Assembly: GCA_027068385.1 (NCBI GenBank)
Contig: JAMOTR010000018.1
Span: 1 to 10,087, forward strand
DNA: 10,087 nt
From: Candidatus Heimdallarchaeota archaeon
GTDB taxonomy: Archaea; Asgardarchaeota; Njordarchaeia; Njordarchaeales; JAMOTR01
Reading direction: 5' to 3'
This document shows, in pieces, positions 1-5,506 of this stretch (position 1 is the first letter of the stretch; each line of letters begins with the position of its first letter). Below the pieces are notes generated by a model that saw only the letters and a list, made by a program, of their open reading frames with translations, searched no databases and was not told the DNA's origin. The position numbers were made by a program, and so were the translations under genes.

Positions 1-26
1 ACTTAAGCTACAAAGGCTCTATGAGC

Positions 27-335
27 TCATCTTAGAGGTATTTGGTCCTCCGGATAGATACCGTGCTCCTTAAGCGTTTTTAGCGTACCAGAAATGAGCT
101 CTACTACGATTCCGCGAGCATATGCGAAAGTGGATAGCCGCTCGTCTAGTCTCTCGTGAGTAGTGCGTAAGATGTAGCGGCCTTTCACGTTCGCGTAAAA
201 CATCTTCGGGCGCGATTCGTAGAATAAAATCTCACCGAATAACCTCTTGAACGTTTCCGCTAGGAGGAGAGGCAACTTTTCTCTTCCTAATATATCGCGG
301 ATGAGGACGTAGCGGTAACGATAGCCGCGAATCAT
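27..335 (-). CDS. rnp2: Ribonuclease P protein component 2 (Pop5/Rnp2 family)
   Basis: This is a 102-residue protein of the size usual for archaeal Pop5. The family is a protein subunit of RNase P, which with the catalytic RNA removes 5' leaders from precursor tRNAs in the cytoplasm. Family-like features seen are an N-terminal basic YRYRYVLIR strand, the central segment SRPKMFYANVKGRYILRTTH (residues 41-60), which matches the usual 'PK-[LM]-[IF]-[YF]...G-x-[IG]-[IL]-LR' pattern, and ISGTLKTLKEH near residues 81-91, which matches the conserved SGTIKALK motif. It is the last gene of a minus-strand operon: its ATG overlaps the stop of the GTPase gene as ATGA. A GGAGGG Shine-Dalgarno candidate lies 10 bases before the start, inside the GTPase gene. 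Assignment rests on motif recognition; the full-length match is weaker toward the N-terminus. Confidence 0.8.
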   Translation of the reverse strand: MIRGYRYRYVLIRDILGREKLPLLLAETFKRLFGEILFYESRPKMFYANVKGRYILRTTHERLDERLSTFAYARGIVVELISGTLKTLKEHGIYPEDQIPLR

Positions 336-1114
336 ACGGGAGGCTCCCTCCGCACCACGATCTTTCCCCTATGCCGATCACGTATCACGAGCCTAGCAGC
401 TTCTTCCACGTTCGGCTCCCCTCCTTTGAGGAGTAGACCGCGGCGTTTAGCGATGAGTTCTAAAGCCTTTTCTGGATCGGGATGGTCGACCTTATAGTGT
501 TTCTTTATTACGTTCGGGTCGAGCTCACGCAGCCTTTCTATGAGCTTAATCGCGTGAGGGACCGGATCGGAAAGTTCCTCCGGACTTATGGCTCCTTTGT
601 ATACCATCTCGTCGATGTCCTCTATCGGATAAACTCCGGGAGTATCGAGCACGCGTATTTTCTGTCCCAGACGGAACTCCTGAGCGTAACGAGTCACCCC
701 CGGTAGACTTCCCGTGGGTGCTCCGTGGCGACCGCGTAGAACGTTAATGATCGTGGACTTACCCACGTTCGGGTAGCCCACTATCGCCACGTAGATTGTA
801 TCTTTATTAGGGTCCGGAGCCGCTTTTTTGATCACTGTACGCAATATACGCGTACCCATTCTCTTCGTGGCGGATACGTAAGTAGCGTGGTAGCCCTGTT
901 GTTCGAAGTACTTCGTCCGTCCTACGTATACGCGTTGTGGTACGAGGTCGATCTTATTAATAGCGAGGACGAGACCCTTACCCATTTGCTTAATCTTCTC
1001 CTCCACTTGAGGAATCCTAAAGCTCGGCGGATCGCGAGCGTCTAGGACCTCTACGACGACGTCCGCCTTATCTACGGCCTTCCGGAACTCGGCCCGGTTC
1101 CTCTTAGCCTTCAT
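332..1114 (-). CDS. Circularly permuted GTPase, YlqF/RbgA-like (ribosome biogenesis)
   Basis: This 260-residue protein is a P-loop GTPase with permuted motif order: G4 NKID at residues 53-56 and G5 SA at 81-82 come before G1 GYPNVGKST at 113-121, the G2-region threonine at 141, and G3 DTPG at 157-160. That order defines the YlqF/YawG (RbgA, Nog2, Lsg1) group, COG1161. Bacterial and eukaryotic members act in large ribosomal subunit maturation, so a ribosome-assembly role is inferred. The C-terminal helical region (about 170-260, with KALELIAKRRGLLLKGGEPN) resembles the family's C-terminal domain. It overlaps the beta-propeller gene upstream and rnp2 downstream by four bases each (ATGA), which indicates one transcript. 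Archaeal members are little studied, so the exact substrate is unknown. Confidence 0.9.
   Translation of the reverse strand: MKAKRNRAEFRKAVDKADVVVEVLDARDPPSFRIPQVEEKIKQMGKGLVLAINKIDLVPQRVYVGRTKYFEQQGYHATYVSATKRMGTRILRTVIKKAAPDPNKDTIYVAIVGYPNVGKSTIINVLRGRHGAPTGSLPGVTRYAQEFRLGQKIRVLDTPGVYPIEDIDEMVYKGAISPEELSDPVPHAIKLIERLRELDPNVIKKHYKVDHPDPEKALELIAKRRGLLLKGGEPNVEEAARLVIRDRHRGKIVVRREPPV
346..351 (-). promoter_or_regulatory. Shine-Dalgarno sequence of rnp2
   Basis: The minus strand reads GGAGGG here, 10 bases upstream of the rnp2 ATG and inside the end of the GTPase coding region. It supports translation of rnp2 from the polycistronic message and supports the chosen ATG, since no separate TATA box is needed inside the operon. 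Confidence 0.55.
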
Positions 1115-1857
1115 AGCTCTTCGACTCTCGCGATCCGTATGTATCTTGGTCCCACTACGGCTATTTTTTCCTCATAAGCGGCCACATCATAAGTGTCGAA
1201 GTGGAGTTTTCTCTTCTTCCTAAGACCGTTCTTCCGGACCTTTACGTACCTATCCTCACCGACGCTAAAGAGCGCGTCGTAATAATCGAGGCCGAACACC
1301 CGACGCACGTGTTCGCCTACATATTCTATTTCTCCTCCTACGGTGAACCCGTAAATCCCCCCATCAGATACCCCTACGTATATCTTATCGCCGACTACGA
1401 CGCTCGTGAAGGGTCTATCTACTGAGATCCTGTCGATGACCTCTCCCTCCAGACTCATTACTACGCACTTCCCGTCCCGGGAGGAGTATACGAAAGTATC
1501 GTTATCTATCCGATCCACCCCAGTTACCCGATTAGTGGTCTGGAACCTCCTCGTCTCACCGTCGATCATCGCGATTATTTCGTTCTTCTTTCCTGCTATT
1601 AGAAGGCTACCTTCGGGAGATATCGAGAGATCCATCACGCGTGAGCCGAACTCTACGGTCCTCTTACCATAATGTACCACGCCCGAGATAGCGTAAGCGT
1701 ATTCCTCGAGTATATCTACTGCTTCACCCTCCCCTTCTTCGAGCTTCCTCATGGAGAAATCTTTAATTAAATAAATCCCATCCGTCGAGGCTACTAATAA
1801 GTCTTCGTTCCGAGAAGTCGAACGTGCCTCTCCTTTAACTCTAAATACGCGAGCCAT
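1111..1857 (-). CDS. Beta-propeller-like (WD40/PQQ-like) protein of unknown function
   Basis: This 248-residue protein has no signal peptide or membrane segment. It is built from repeated short beta-strand units of the type 'hydrophobic strand, turn with G/D, strand', for example EDLLVASTDGIYLI (about residues 18-31), VMDLSISPEGSLLIAGKKNE (74-93), TFVYSSRDGKCVVMS (121-135) and DKIYVGVSDGGIYGF (157-171). This pattern is typical of WD40- or PQQ-like propellers that act as protein-binding platforms, but no catalytic motif is visible. It is the first gene of the operon with the YlqF-like GTPase and RNase P component 2, which suggests cytoplasmic RNA or ribosome-related work. The ATG was chosen because a TATA-like box lies about 30 bases upstream. 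The fold is inferred from the strand pattern only. Confidence 0.7.
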   Translation of the reverse strand: MARVFRVKGEARSTSRNEDLLVASTDGIYLIKDFSMRKLEEGEGEAVDILEEYAYAISGVVHYGKRTVEFGSRVMDLSISPEGSLLIAGKKNEIIAMIDGETRRFQTTNRVTGVDRIDNDTFVYSSRDGKCVVMSLEGEVIDRISVDRPFTSVVVGDKIYVGVSDGGIYGFTVGGEIEYVGEHVRRVFGLDYYDALFSVGEDRYVKVRKNGLRKKRKLHFDTYDVAAYEEKIAVVGPRYIRIARVEEL

Positions 1858-1882
1858 AAACTCAGCATTAGAATGAGTTAAA

Positions 1883-1893
1883 TTGTTTTTATG
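1883..1893 (-). promoter_or_regulatory. Probable TATA box for the propeller-GTPase-rnp2 operon
   Basis: The minus strand reads CATAAAAACAA, centred about 31 bases before the ATG at 1857. This is slightly long for a leaderless start and fits a transcript with a leader of a few bases. There is no Shine-Dalgarno sequence before the ATG. The call rests on position and composition only. Confidence 0.4.
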
Positions 1894-1944
1894 AAAAACA
1901 AACGAATAACGCGTCGTTTTTGGAATCCGAAATGGGATTTAGAG

Positions 1945-1953
1945 CTTTTAAGC
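1945..1953 (+). promoter_or_regulatory. TATA box upstream of the 29-residue ORF
   Basis: CTTTTAAGC, preceded by AGAG as a possible BRE, is centred 26 bases before the ATG at 1975. This spacing is expected for a leaderless archaeal gene. It is the main reason the small downstream ORF was accepted. Confidence 0.45.
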
Positions 1954-1974
1954 GACATATATCAAAAATAACGA

Positions 1975-2064
1975 ATGAGCGGTAGGGAGGAGTATATAAA
2001 GAGGAAGAAGAAGAGGATGGATGAGCTCTATGAGAGCTGGAAGGATAATATATCTGAGCTATGA
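1975..2064 (+). CDS. Small charged protein, 29 residues, unknown function
   Basis: The ORF ATG...TGA encodes 29 residues, beginning MSGREEYIKRKKKRMDELY, and is very rich in Lys, Arg and Glu with a likely helical middle. No known family is recognised. Support comes from a well-placed TATA-like box 26 bases upstream (leaderless layout), a purine-rich plus strand like the other genes here, and a stop just 5 bases short of the stop of the convergent membrane-protein gene. The antisense frame of this stretch gives a run of serines, typical of a shadow frame. Against it stand the short length and the absence of a recognisable homologue. Confidence 0.45.
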   Translation: MSGREEYIKRKKKRMDELYESWKDNISEL

Positions 2065-2069
2065 AAAAC

Positions 2070-2432
2070 TCATTCCCCATTTTTGATGGCCTTGTTTATG
2101 AACGCTAAGGTGATATACATTAGGGTTATATGCACTACTAAGAGGACGGCTACTTGTATCACCACGAAGATCGCTAGGGCCACGTCGCTATTAATAAGGA
2201 ATAACCGTAAGAGCGGTATAAATAAAATAAAGGCGATCACGGTCCCTAAAGACCGGACGGGGGCTATAATAATATGATAAATATCGGAAGAGCGGAACAA
2301 GGCGTTGTTTAAGATCACGTAGAAGTTCATATTATATAAATCATAAAGTAGCACGAGGAAGGAATAAAGTACCAATACGAAGATCAAAGAGTAAACTATA
2401 GCCGCCCCCACGCGCATAAGATAGTAGCTCAT
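2070..2432 (-). CDS. Small integral membrane protein, unknown function
   Basis: The reading frame gives 120 residues with three predicted membrane segments at about 9-31, 61-80 and 84-112. A short polar stretch (about 33-57) lies between the first two, and the C-terminus is charged (NKAIKNGE). There is no family motif or conserved polar pair that would point to transport or catalysis. The start is uncertain. A TATA-like GTTTATG lies only about 11 bases before the first ATG (2432) but 26 bases before the second in-frame ATG (2417, residue 6), so a leaderless 115-residue protein starting MRVGAAIVY is as likely or more so. It is transcribed away from the zinc-ribbon gene and converges on the 29-residue ORF. 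Confidence 0.65.
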   Translation of the reverse strand: MSYYLMRVGAAIVYSLIFVLVLYSFLVLLYDLYNMNFYVILNNALFRSSDIYHIIIAPVRSLGTVIAFILFIPLLRLFLINSDVALAIFVVIQVAVLLVVHITLMYITLAFINKAIKNGE

Positions 2433-2439
2433 AATCGAA

Positions 2440-2446
2440 CATAAAC
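2440..2446 (-). promoter_or_regulatory. TATA-like box for the small membrane protein
   Basis: GTTTATG on the minus strand is centred 26 bases before the second in-frame ATG (2417) of the membrane-protein gene. If used, it argues for the shorter start. The same bases on the plus strand (CATAAAC) lie about 57 bases before the zinc-ribbon ATG and could drive that gene with a short leader. Confidence 0.35.
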
Positions 2447-2487
2447 GCTCTTTCTCGAGGAGACGAAAAACTCCTTTTGGATTCGTC

Positions 2488-2492
2488 GAGGT
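2488..2492 (+). promoter_or_regulatory. Shine-Dalgarno sequence of the zinc-ribbon gene
   Basis: GAGGT sits 7 bases before the ATG at 2500, ideal spacing for ribosome binding. Unlike most genes in the window, this one appears to have a leader. A short inverted repeat AGGAG/CTCCT (2458-2462 and 2471-2475) lies just upstream in the divergent intergenic region. Confidence 0.55.
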
Positions 2493-2499
2493 TCACCGA

Positions 2500-2676
2500 A
2501 TGGCCGCTACGTTCGAGCTAAAGTGCGTTTCGTGTAAGAAGCCCATATCCGTAGACGATAGATTCGCGGTGGTGTTTCACTGTCCCGTATGCGGTCATAA
2601 GATCGCTAGGTGCGGTAAATGTAGGAAAGCCGGTAAGGAGCGGGTATGTCCGAACTGCGGATTCGTAGGGCCCTGA
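2500..2676 (+). CDS. HVO_2753-family zinc-ribbon small protein (DUF1610-type)
   Basis: This 58-residue protein, starting MAATFELKCVSCKKPIS, has four CxxC knuckles: C9/C12, C28/C31, C38/C41 and C50/C53. It ends with CPNCGFVGP. The order CVSC - CPxC - CxKCRK - CPxCGFxGP matches the archaeal family represented by Haloferax HVO_2753, a two-zinc-finger micro-protein reported to affect swarming and biofilm formation; an RNA-related role has been suggested for the family. Many archaea keep this gene next to elongation factor 1-beta, but here the next gene is a secreted carboxypeptidase on its own promoter. The start is supported by a GAGGT Shine-Dalgarno sequence 7 bases upstream. Two zinc ions per chain are expected from the eight cysteines. 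Confidence 0.85.
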   Translation: MAATFELKCVSCKKPISVDDRFAVVFHCPVCGHKIARCGKCRKAGKERVCPNCGFVGP

Positions 2677-2681
2677 GCCCG

Positions 2682-2697
2682 TTTTTTATTTAGTTTT
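2682..2697 (+). terminator. T-rich terminator after the zinc-ribbon gene
   Basis: Runs of T (TTTTTT, then TT and TTTT) begin 6 bases after the TGA. T-tracts without a strong hairpin are the usual intrinsic termination signal in archaea. This separates the zinc-ribbon gene from the carboxypeptidase promoter. Confidence 0.5.
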
Positions 2698-2708
2698 ACC
2701 GTCCGTAG

Positions 2709-2720
2709 GTTATATATAAC
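2709..2720. repeat. Perfect 12-base palindrome GTTATATATAAC upstream of the carboxypeptidase
   Basis: GTTATATATAAC equals its own reverse complement and lies about 18 bases before the TATA box of the carboxypeptidase gene. It may be an operator for a dimeric regulator or a second TATA-like element. AT-rich palindromes also arise by chance, so no function is claimed. Confidence 0.35.
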
Positions 2721-2737
2721 GAGAACTCGTAGGTGGG

Positions 2738-2744
2738 TTTAAAA
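2738..2744 (+). promoter_or_regulatory. TATA box of the M14 carboxypeptidase gene
   Basis: TTTAAAA is centred 25 bases before the ATG at 2766, with a G-rich GGTGGG just upstream where the BRE would lie. The spacing indicates a leaderless transcript and supports the chosen start, which also gives a clean signal peptide. Confidence 0.6.
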
Positions 2745-2765
2745 TCACCGTTTATAGAAACCTAA

Positions 2766-4817
2766 ATGTTTAAGTCTAAGCTCCTTTGCGCTATTATCTT
2801 TCTTTTAATTATCTTTCCGGTAGCACACCATAAGCCCTCTCTATCTGAGCGGACCCCTCCGTACGAAATAAAATATCATTCGTACTCCGAGGTGTCGCAA
2901 CTCGTACTCCAGCTAAACTCTTCCCCTTATGTGGACGTTAAGATCATCGGCTATAGCGTAAACGGATCGCCGATATACGTTATACGTATCTCCACGGACT
3001 TATCCTCTTATAAGCCCGCGATAGTTCGGAACTTCGGTCAACACGCCCGTGAGTACATCACCACCGAAACCGCCCTATTCCTCGCTTATTATCTTAACGA
3101 CGTGCTCAAAGGTAACGTCCGTGACGATAACGCGACGAGTATACTGAGCGTCTTCGACGTGTACATTATACCCTGTGCGAATCCGGACGGTCACGATATA
3201 GCGATGTTCCACAACGAGCGGCAGAGGAAGAACGTAGAACCTATAGACGAGGACGGGGACGGACTAATAGACGAGGACCCTCCCGAGGACGCTAACGGTG
3301 ATGGGTACATAGATCTTTACTATTCCTCTTCCGGATTGTATCTAGGAGCCGAGGGGGACGATAACGATGGGGACGGTGTAGCGGGCGAGGATCGGGTAGG
3401 AGGAGTGGACCTAAACCGCAACCGGCCGCGGCACCGGGGAGAGCCTTCGGGCGCTTCTTCTGAGACTTATCCCGGGCCTAGGCCTCTGTCCGAACCGGAG
3501 AGCTTATCGATATACCGCTTCCTTAAGAGCTTGGGACCCGTGGCCTTATTCGATATTCATAGCGGAATCAAGGCCCTCTTATATCCTCCCGGTACCGACT
3601 ACGGTAAGACTACACTACAGGATATATTCTCGGAGATGTCCCGGGTGGCGATCAAGCACAATCGGGAGGCTATGCCGAGTATAAACTTATACCCGGCTTA
3701 CGGCACCCTCGACGAAGACGGATATTTCGATATACACGCGATAAGCATCACTCTAGAGATCTTCGGTAATAGGTCTCGGCCTAAGTATGAGGAGATGCCC
3801 AACGGTAACCGGAGGGGATATGGCGTGAAACGGATGTTCAACCCGATGCCGAGCAAGTTATTAGACTCCATGCGCGAGGCCGCGGACGTGATATTGGGAT
3901 GTACCTATGTAATATACAAACACGTCCAGGACCTTCCCGAAGCGAAAGTAACGTATAAGGTATACGGGAACTCGCTCTCGATCTTCGTATCTCCTAAGAA
4001 GTATGTGGTGCGCGAGGCCTACGCGCTATTAATAGGCGAGAACATGACGCGCTTCGTACAGCTAGTGGATAACTTGGACGGCACCTTAGTGGGATCCATA
4101 AACTTAGACAGCTCCGGATTAAAGGACGGAAGATACGCTTTAGTGATTCTCTACCACGCGACGTTTAACCGGGGATTAGAGGCGTTCGAAATAAACGTTA
4201 CTGATGTGTATCACGACTCTAACGGCAACGGTGTAGACGACGAGCGGGAGTTAGCGCGGAACGTTACTTCGATCGATACGGACGAGGATGGGGACGGGCT
4301 AACCAGTTATGAGGAGTATCTCATAGGAACGAACCCCTCTAACAACGACACGGACTTCGACGGGATAATAGACGGAGAGGAATACGCCCTAGCTCTCCTA
4401 GCGGTGTTCCGCGGCTCCGATATGAACAACTTGCCGTATCTCCGGGACCATCCCGAAGGGTTCTTCTTTAATACCTCAAAAGGAGTCTTCGCTGAGGCCG
4501 TAGGAACCGATAGGAGGATAAGCTATACGGGAGACGCTAGGGTGTACCTCACTCGCGACGTCGCGTTCGCTTTCTATGAGGGAGCCCATAACCTCACGAT
4601 CGTGATATCAGCCGAGGGAGAGAGTCGGATGTTCTATCGGAAGTATACCCCGTCCTCTGGAGAGTCCGAAAGCGCTGAGTCGGGCGGATCCAACACATTA
4701 CTATATGGAATAATCGCCGCGATCGTCGCTGTGGTCGTGATAGTTATAATATACCTAATCATATCGAGACGCGAAAAACGAGTCTTTTTTATCGTTGCAA
4801 AACTTAAATGTTCGTAG
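2766..4817 (+). CDS. Secreted, membrane-anchored M14 zinc carboxypeptidase with calcium-loop repeats
   Basis: This 683-residue protein has a signal peptide (lysines, then LLCAIIFLLIIFPVA, about residues 1-20). An M14 catalytic domain (about 35-380) follows, with zinc ligands H93 and E96 (QHARE) and H265 (DIHSG), substrate-binding N217-R218 (VDLNRN), likely R154 (RQRKN), and catalytic E331 (ITLEIFG). Family enzymes remove C-terminal residues from peptides. Between R154 and N217 is an acidic insert with Asp/Gly loops (DEDGDGLIDED, DANGDGYIDL, DDNDGDGVAGED). A second set at about 480-542 resembles thrombospondin type 3/EF-hand-like calcium loops. A Ser/Glu/Gly linker precedes a C-terminal membrane helix (645-667) and a basic RREKR end, which would anchor the enzyme outside the cell. 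It is transcribed alone from its own promoter. Specificity is not deducible from the sequence. Confidence 0.9.
   Translation: MFKSKLLCAIIFLLIIFPVAHHKPSLSERTPPYEIKYHSYSEVSQLVLQLNSSPYVDVKIIGYSVNGSPIYVIRISTDLSSYKPAIVRNFGQHAREYITTETALFLAYYLNDVLKGNVRDDNATSILSVFDVYIIPCANPDGHDIAMFHNERQRKNVEPIDEDGDGLIDEDPPEDANGDGYIDLYYSSSGLYLGAEGDDNDGDGVAGEDRVGGVDLNRNRPRHRGEPSGASSETYPGPRPLSEPESLSIYRFLKSLGPVALFDIHSGIKALLYPPGTDYGKTTLQDIFSEMSRVAIKHNREAMPSINLYPAYGTLDEDGYFDIHAISITLEIFGNRSRPKYEEMPNGNRRGYGVKRMFNPMPSKLLDSMREAADVILGCTYVIYKHVQDLPEAKVTYKVYGNSLSIFVSPKKYVVREAYALLIGENMTRFVQLVDNLDGTLVGSINLDSSGLKDGRYALVILYHATFNRGLEAFEINVTDVYHDSNGNGVDDERELARNVTSIDTDEDGDGLTSYEEYLIGTNPSNNDTDFDGIIDGEEYALALLAVFRGSDMNNLPYLRDHPEGFFFNTSKGVFAEAVGTDRRISYTGDARVYLTRDVAFAFYEGAHNLTIVISAEGESRMFYRKYTPSSGESESAESGGSNTLLYGIIAAIVAVVVIVIIYLIISRREKRVFFIVAKLKCS
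4785..4790 (+). terminator. T-tract at the end of the carboxypeptidase gene
   Basis: Six consecutive T bases follow AAAAACGAGTC, so weak A/T pairing is possible. They lie inside the last 11 codons of the carboxypeptidase gene. If it terminates, it must do so after some read-through, since the stop codon is about 25 bases further on. Weak evidence. Confidence 0.25.
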
Positions 4818-4831
4818 ATGGTTCGCGGAAT

Positions 4832-4848
4832 ACTTAATAAGTTTTAGA
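4832..4848 (+). promoter_or_regulatory. TATA-like boxes upstream of the 28-residue ORF
   Basis: ACTTAATAAG and the adjoining TTTTAGA are centred about 30 and 23 bases before the ATG at 4867. Either would suit a leaderless start for the small ORF; the transcript might continue into hjc. Confidence 0.4.
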
Positions 4849-4866
4849 AATCTAAATGTATCGAGT

Positions 4867-4953
4867 ATGATCGTGGACGAGGAGATTGTCGAAGTTAGGA
4901 GGAAGATGGCTAAGGAGACTAAGAAGATGTTGGGGAGGGGAGAGAAAGGGTAG
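4867..4953 (+). CDS. Small charged protein, 28 residues, unknown function
   Basis: The ORF ATG...TAG encodes 28 residues, beginning MIVDEEIVEVRRKMAKETKK. It is an alternating acidic and basic, probably helical peptide ending LGRGEKG. No family is recognised. Support is the TATA-like box at leaderless spacing and the strongly purine-rich plus strand, with a T-run directly after the stop. It lies 40 bases upstream of the preferred hjc start. It resembles the 29-residue ORF at 1975 in size, charge and promoter layout, but not in sequence. Chance is a real alternative for an ORF this short. Confidence 0.4.
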   Translation: MIVDEEIVEVRRKMAKETKKMLGRGEKG

Positions 4954-4956
4954 AGC

Positions 4957-4968
4957 GAGTTTTTGATT
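4957..4968 (+). promoter_or_regulatory. TATA-like/T-rich element before hjc
   Basis: GAGTTTTTGATT is centred about 31 bases before the ATG at 4994. It could be the hjc TATA box, a T-tract terminator for the 28-residue ORF, or both. It favours the ATG at 4994 over the upstream TTG at 4967 as the hjc start. Confidence 0.35.
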
Positions 4969-4993
4969 GCTCCCCGATGATAAAGAGAATAGT

Positions 4994-5506
4994 ATGAAGG
5001 GAATACGCGGTGAGCGCGAGTTTGTCCGTTTGCTTTTATCACGCGGCATTGTAGCGATCCGTATACCCGCGTCTGGAGCCGCGAGGAAGGATGTTCTTCC
5101 GGACGTAATAGCGGCTTATAAGGGAAGAATAGCCCTGTTCGAAGTTAAACACGCTCAACAAGCGTATATACCCAAGGCACGCTTAGAAGCGTTATCGAGG
5201 CTCGCGGAGCACTTTAACGGTAGGGCTTTCGTGGCGTTTAGGCCCAAGGGGACGTCCGACTATTATATTATACCTGTGGAGGAGGCCCCTAGCGTGATCA
5301 CGCCCGATAAGGCTAAACGTTTCGAACACGTTGAGGCGTTCATAAACTCTTACTTCTTAAGGAAGCCGAACGTGATAGAATTGATCGAGAGCCTATCATC
5401 GGATGATGCTGAGACCGATATACGTAGAAGAAGCTCGGAAGGTCGTAAGCGAATACCGCGTAGAGCCAGAAGTAAAGGAAATAAGCGTACACGAAGCGGT
5501 GGGTAA
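4994..5506 (+). CDS. hjc: Archaeal Holliday junction resolvase Hjc with a basic C-terminal extension
   Basis: Hjc is a dimeric endonuclease that cleaves four-way DNA junctions in recombination and fork repair. From the ATG at 4994, the catalytic residues align with Sulfolobus Hjc: E7 (GEREFV), the loop PASG (25-28), D37 (LPDVIA) and the E50-V-K52 pair (FEVKH). The block IRIPASGAARKD closely resembles the Sulfolobus sequence. An in-frame TTG at 4967 would add nine residues, but family members begin near the GERE motif and a T-rich box fits the ATG. Sulfolobus Hjc has about 143 residues; this protein has 170. The last 27 or so are Arg/Lys/Ser-rich (from RRRSSEGRKR) and lie entirely over the start of moeA in another frame. 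The tail may be real, or a small indel may have hidden an earlier stop. Confidence 0.88.
   Translation: MKGIRGEREFVRLLLSRGIVAIRIPASGAARKDVLPDVIAAYKGRIALFEVKHAQQAYIPKARLEALSRLAEHFNGRAFVAFRPKGTSDYYIIPVEEAPSVITPDKAKRFEHVEAFINSYFLRKPNVIELIESLSSDDAETDIRRRSSEGRKRIPRRARSKGNKRTRSGG

Noticed and set aside
2..73. Open plus-strand frame from the window edge ending in TAA at 71-73 (23 codons), possible 3' end of a convergent gene
   Set aside because: It overlaps the end of rnp2 by 47 bases, has no recognisable motif and too little sequence to judge; it could be real but cannot be supported.
1889..2080. Minus-strand ORF of 63 residues with a serine run
   Set aside because: The serine run is the antisense of Lys/Arg codons of the small plus-strand ORF; it has no promoter and overlaps the membrane-protein gene end. 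Treated as a shadow.
2458..2478. Short hairpin AGGAG/CTCCT followed by TTTT, considered as a terminator
   Set aside because: It lies in a divergent promoter region where no gene ends on the plus strand, and five-base arms are common by chance.
4967..4993. Upstream TTG start for hjc
   Set aside because: It adds nine residues not found in the family; the ATG at 4994 begins at the conserved GERE region and has a T-rich box at a suitable distance.
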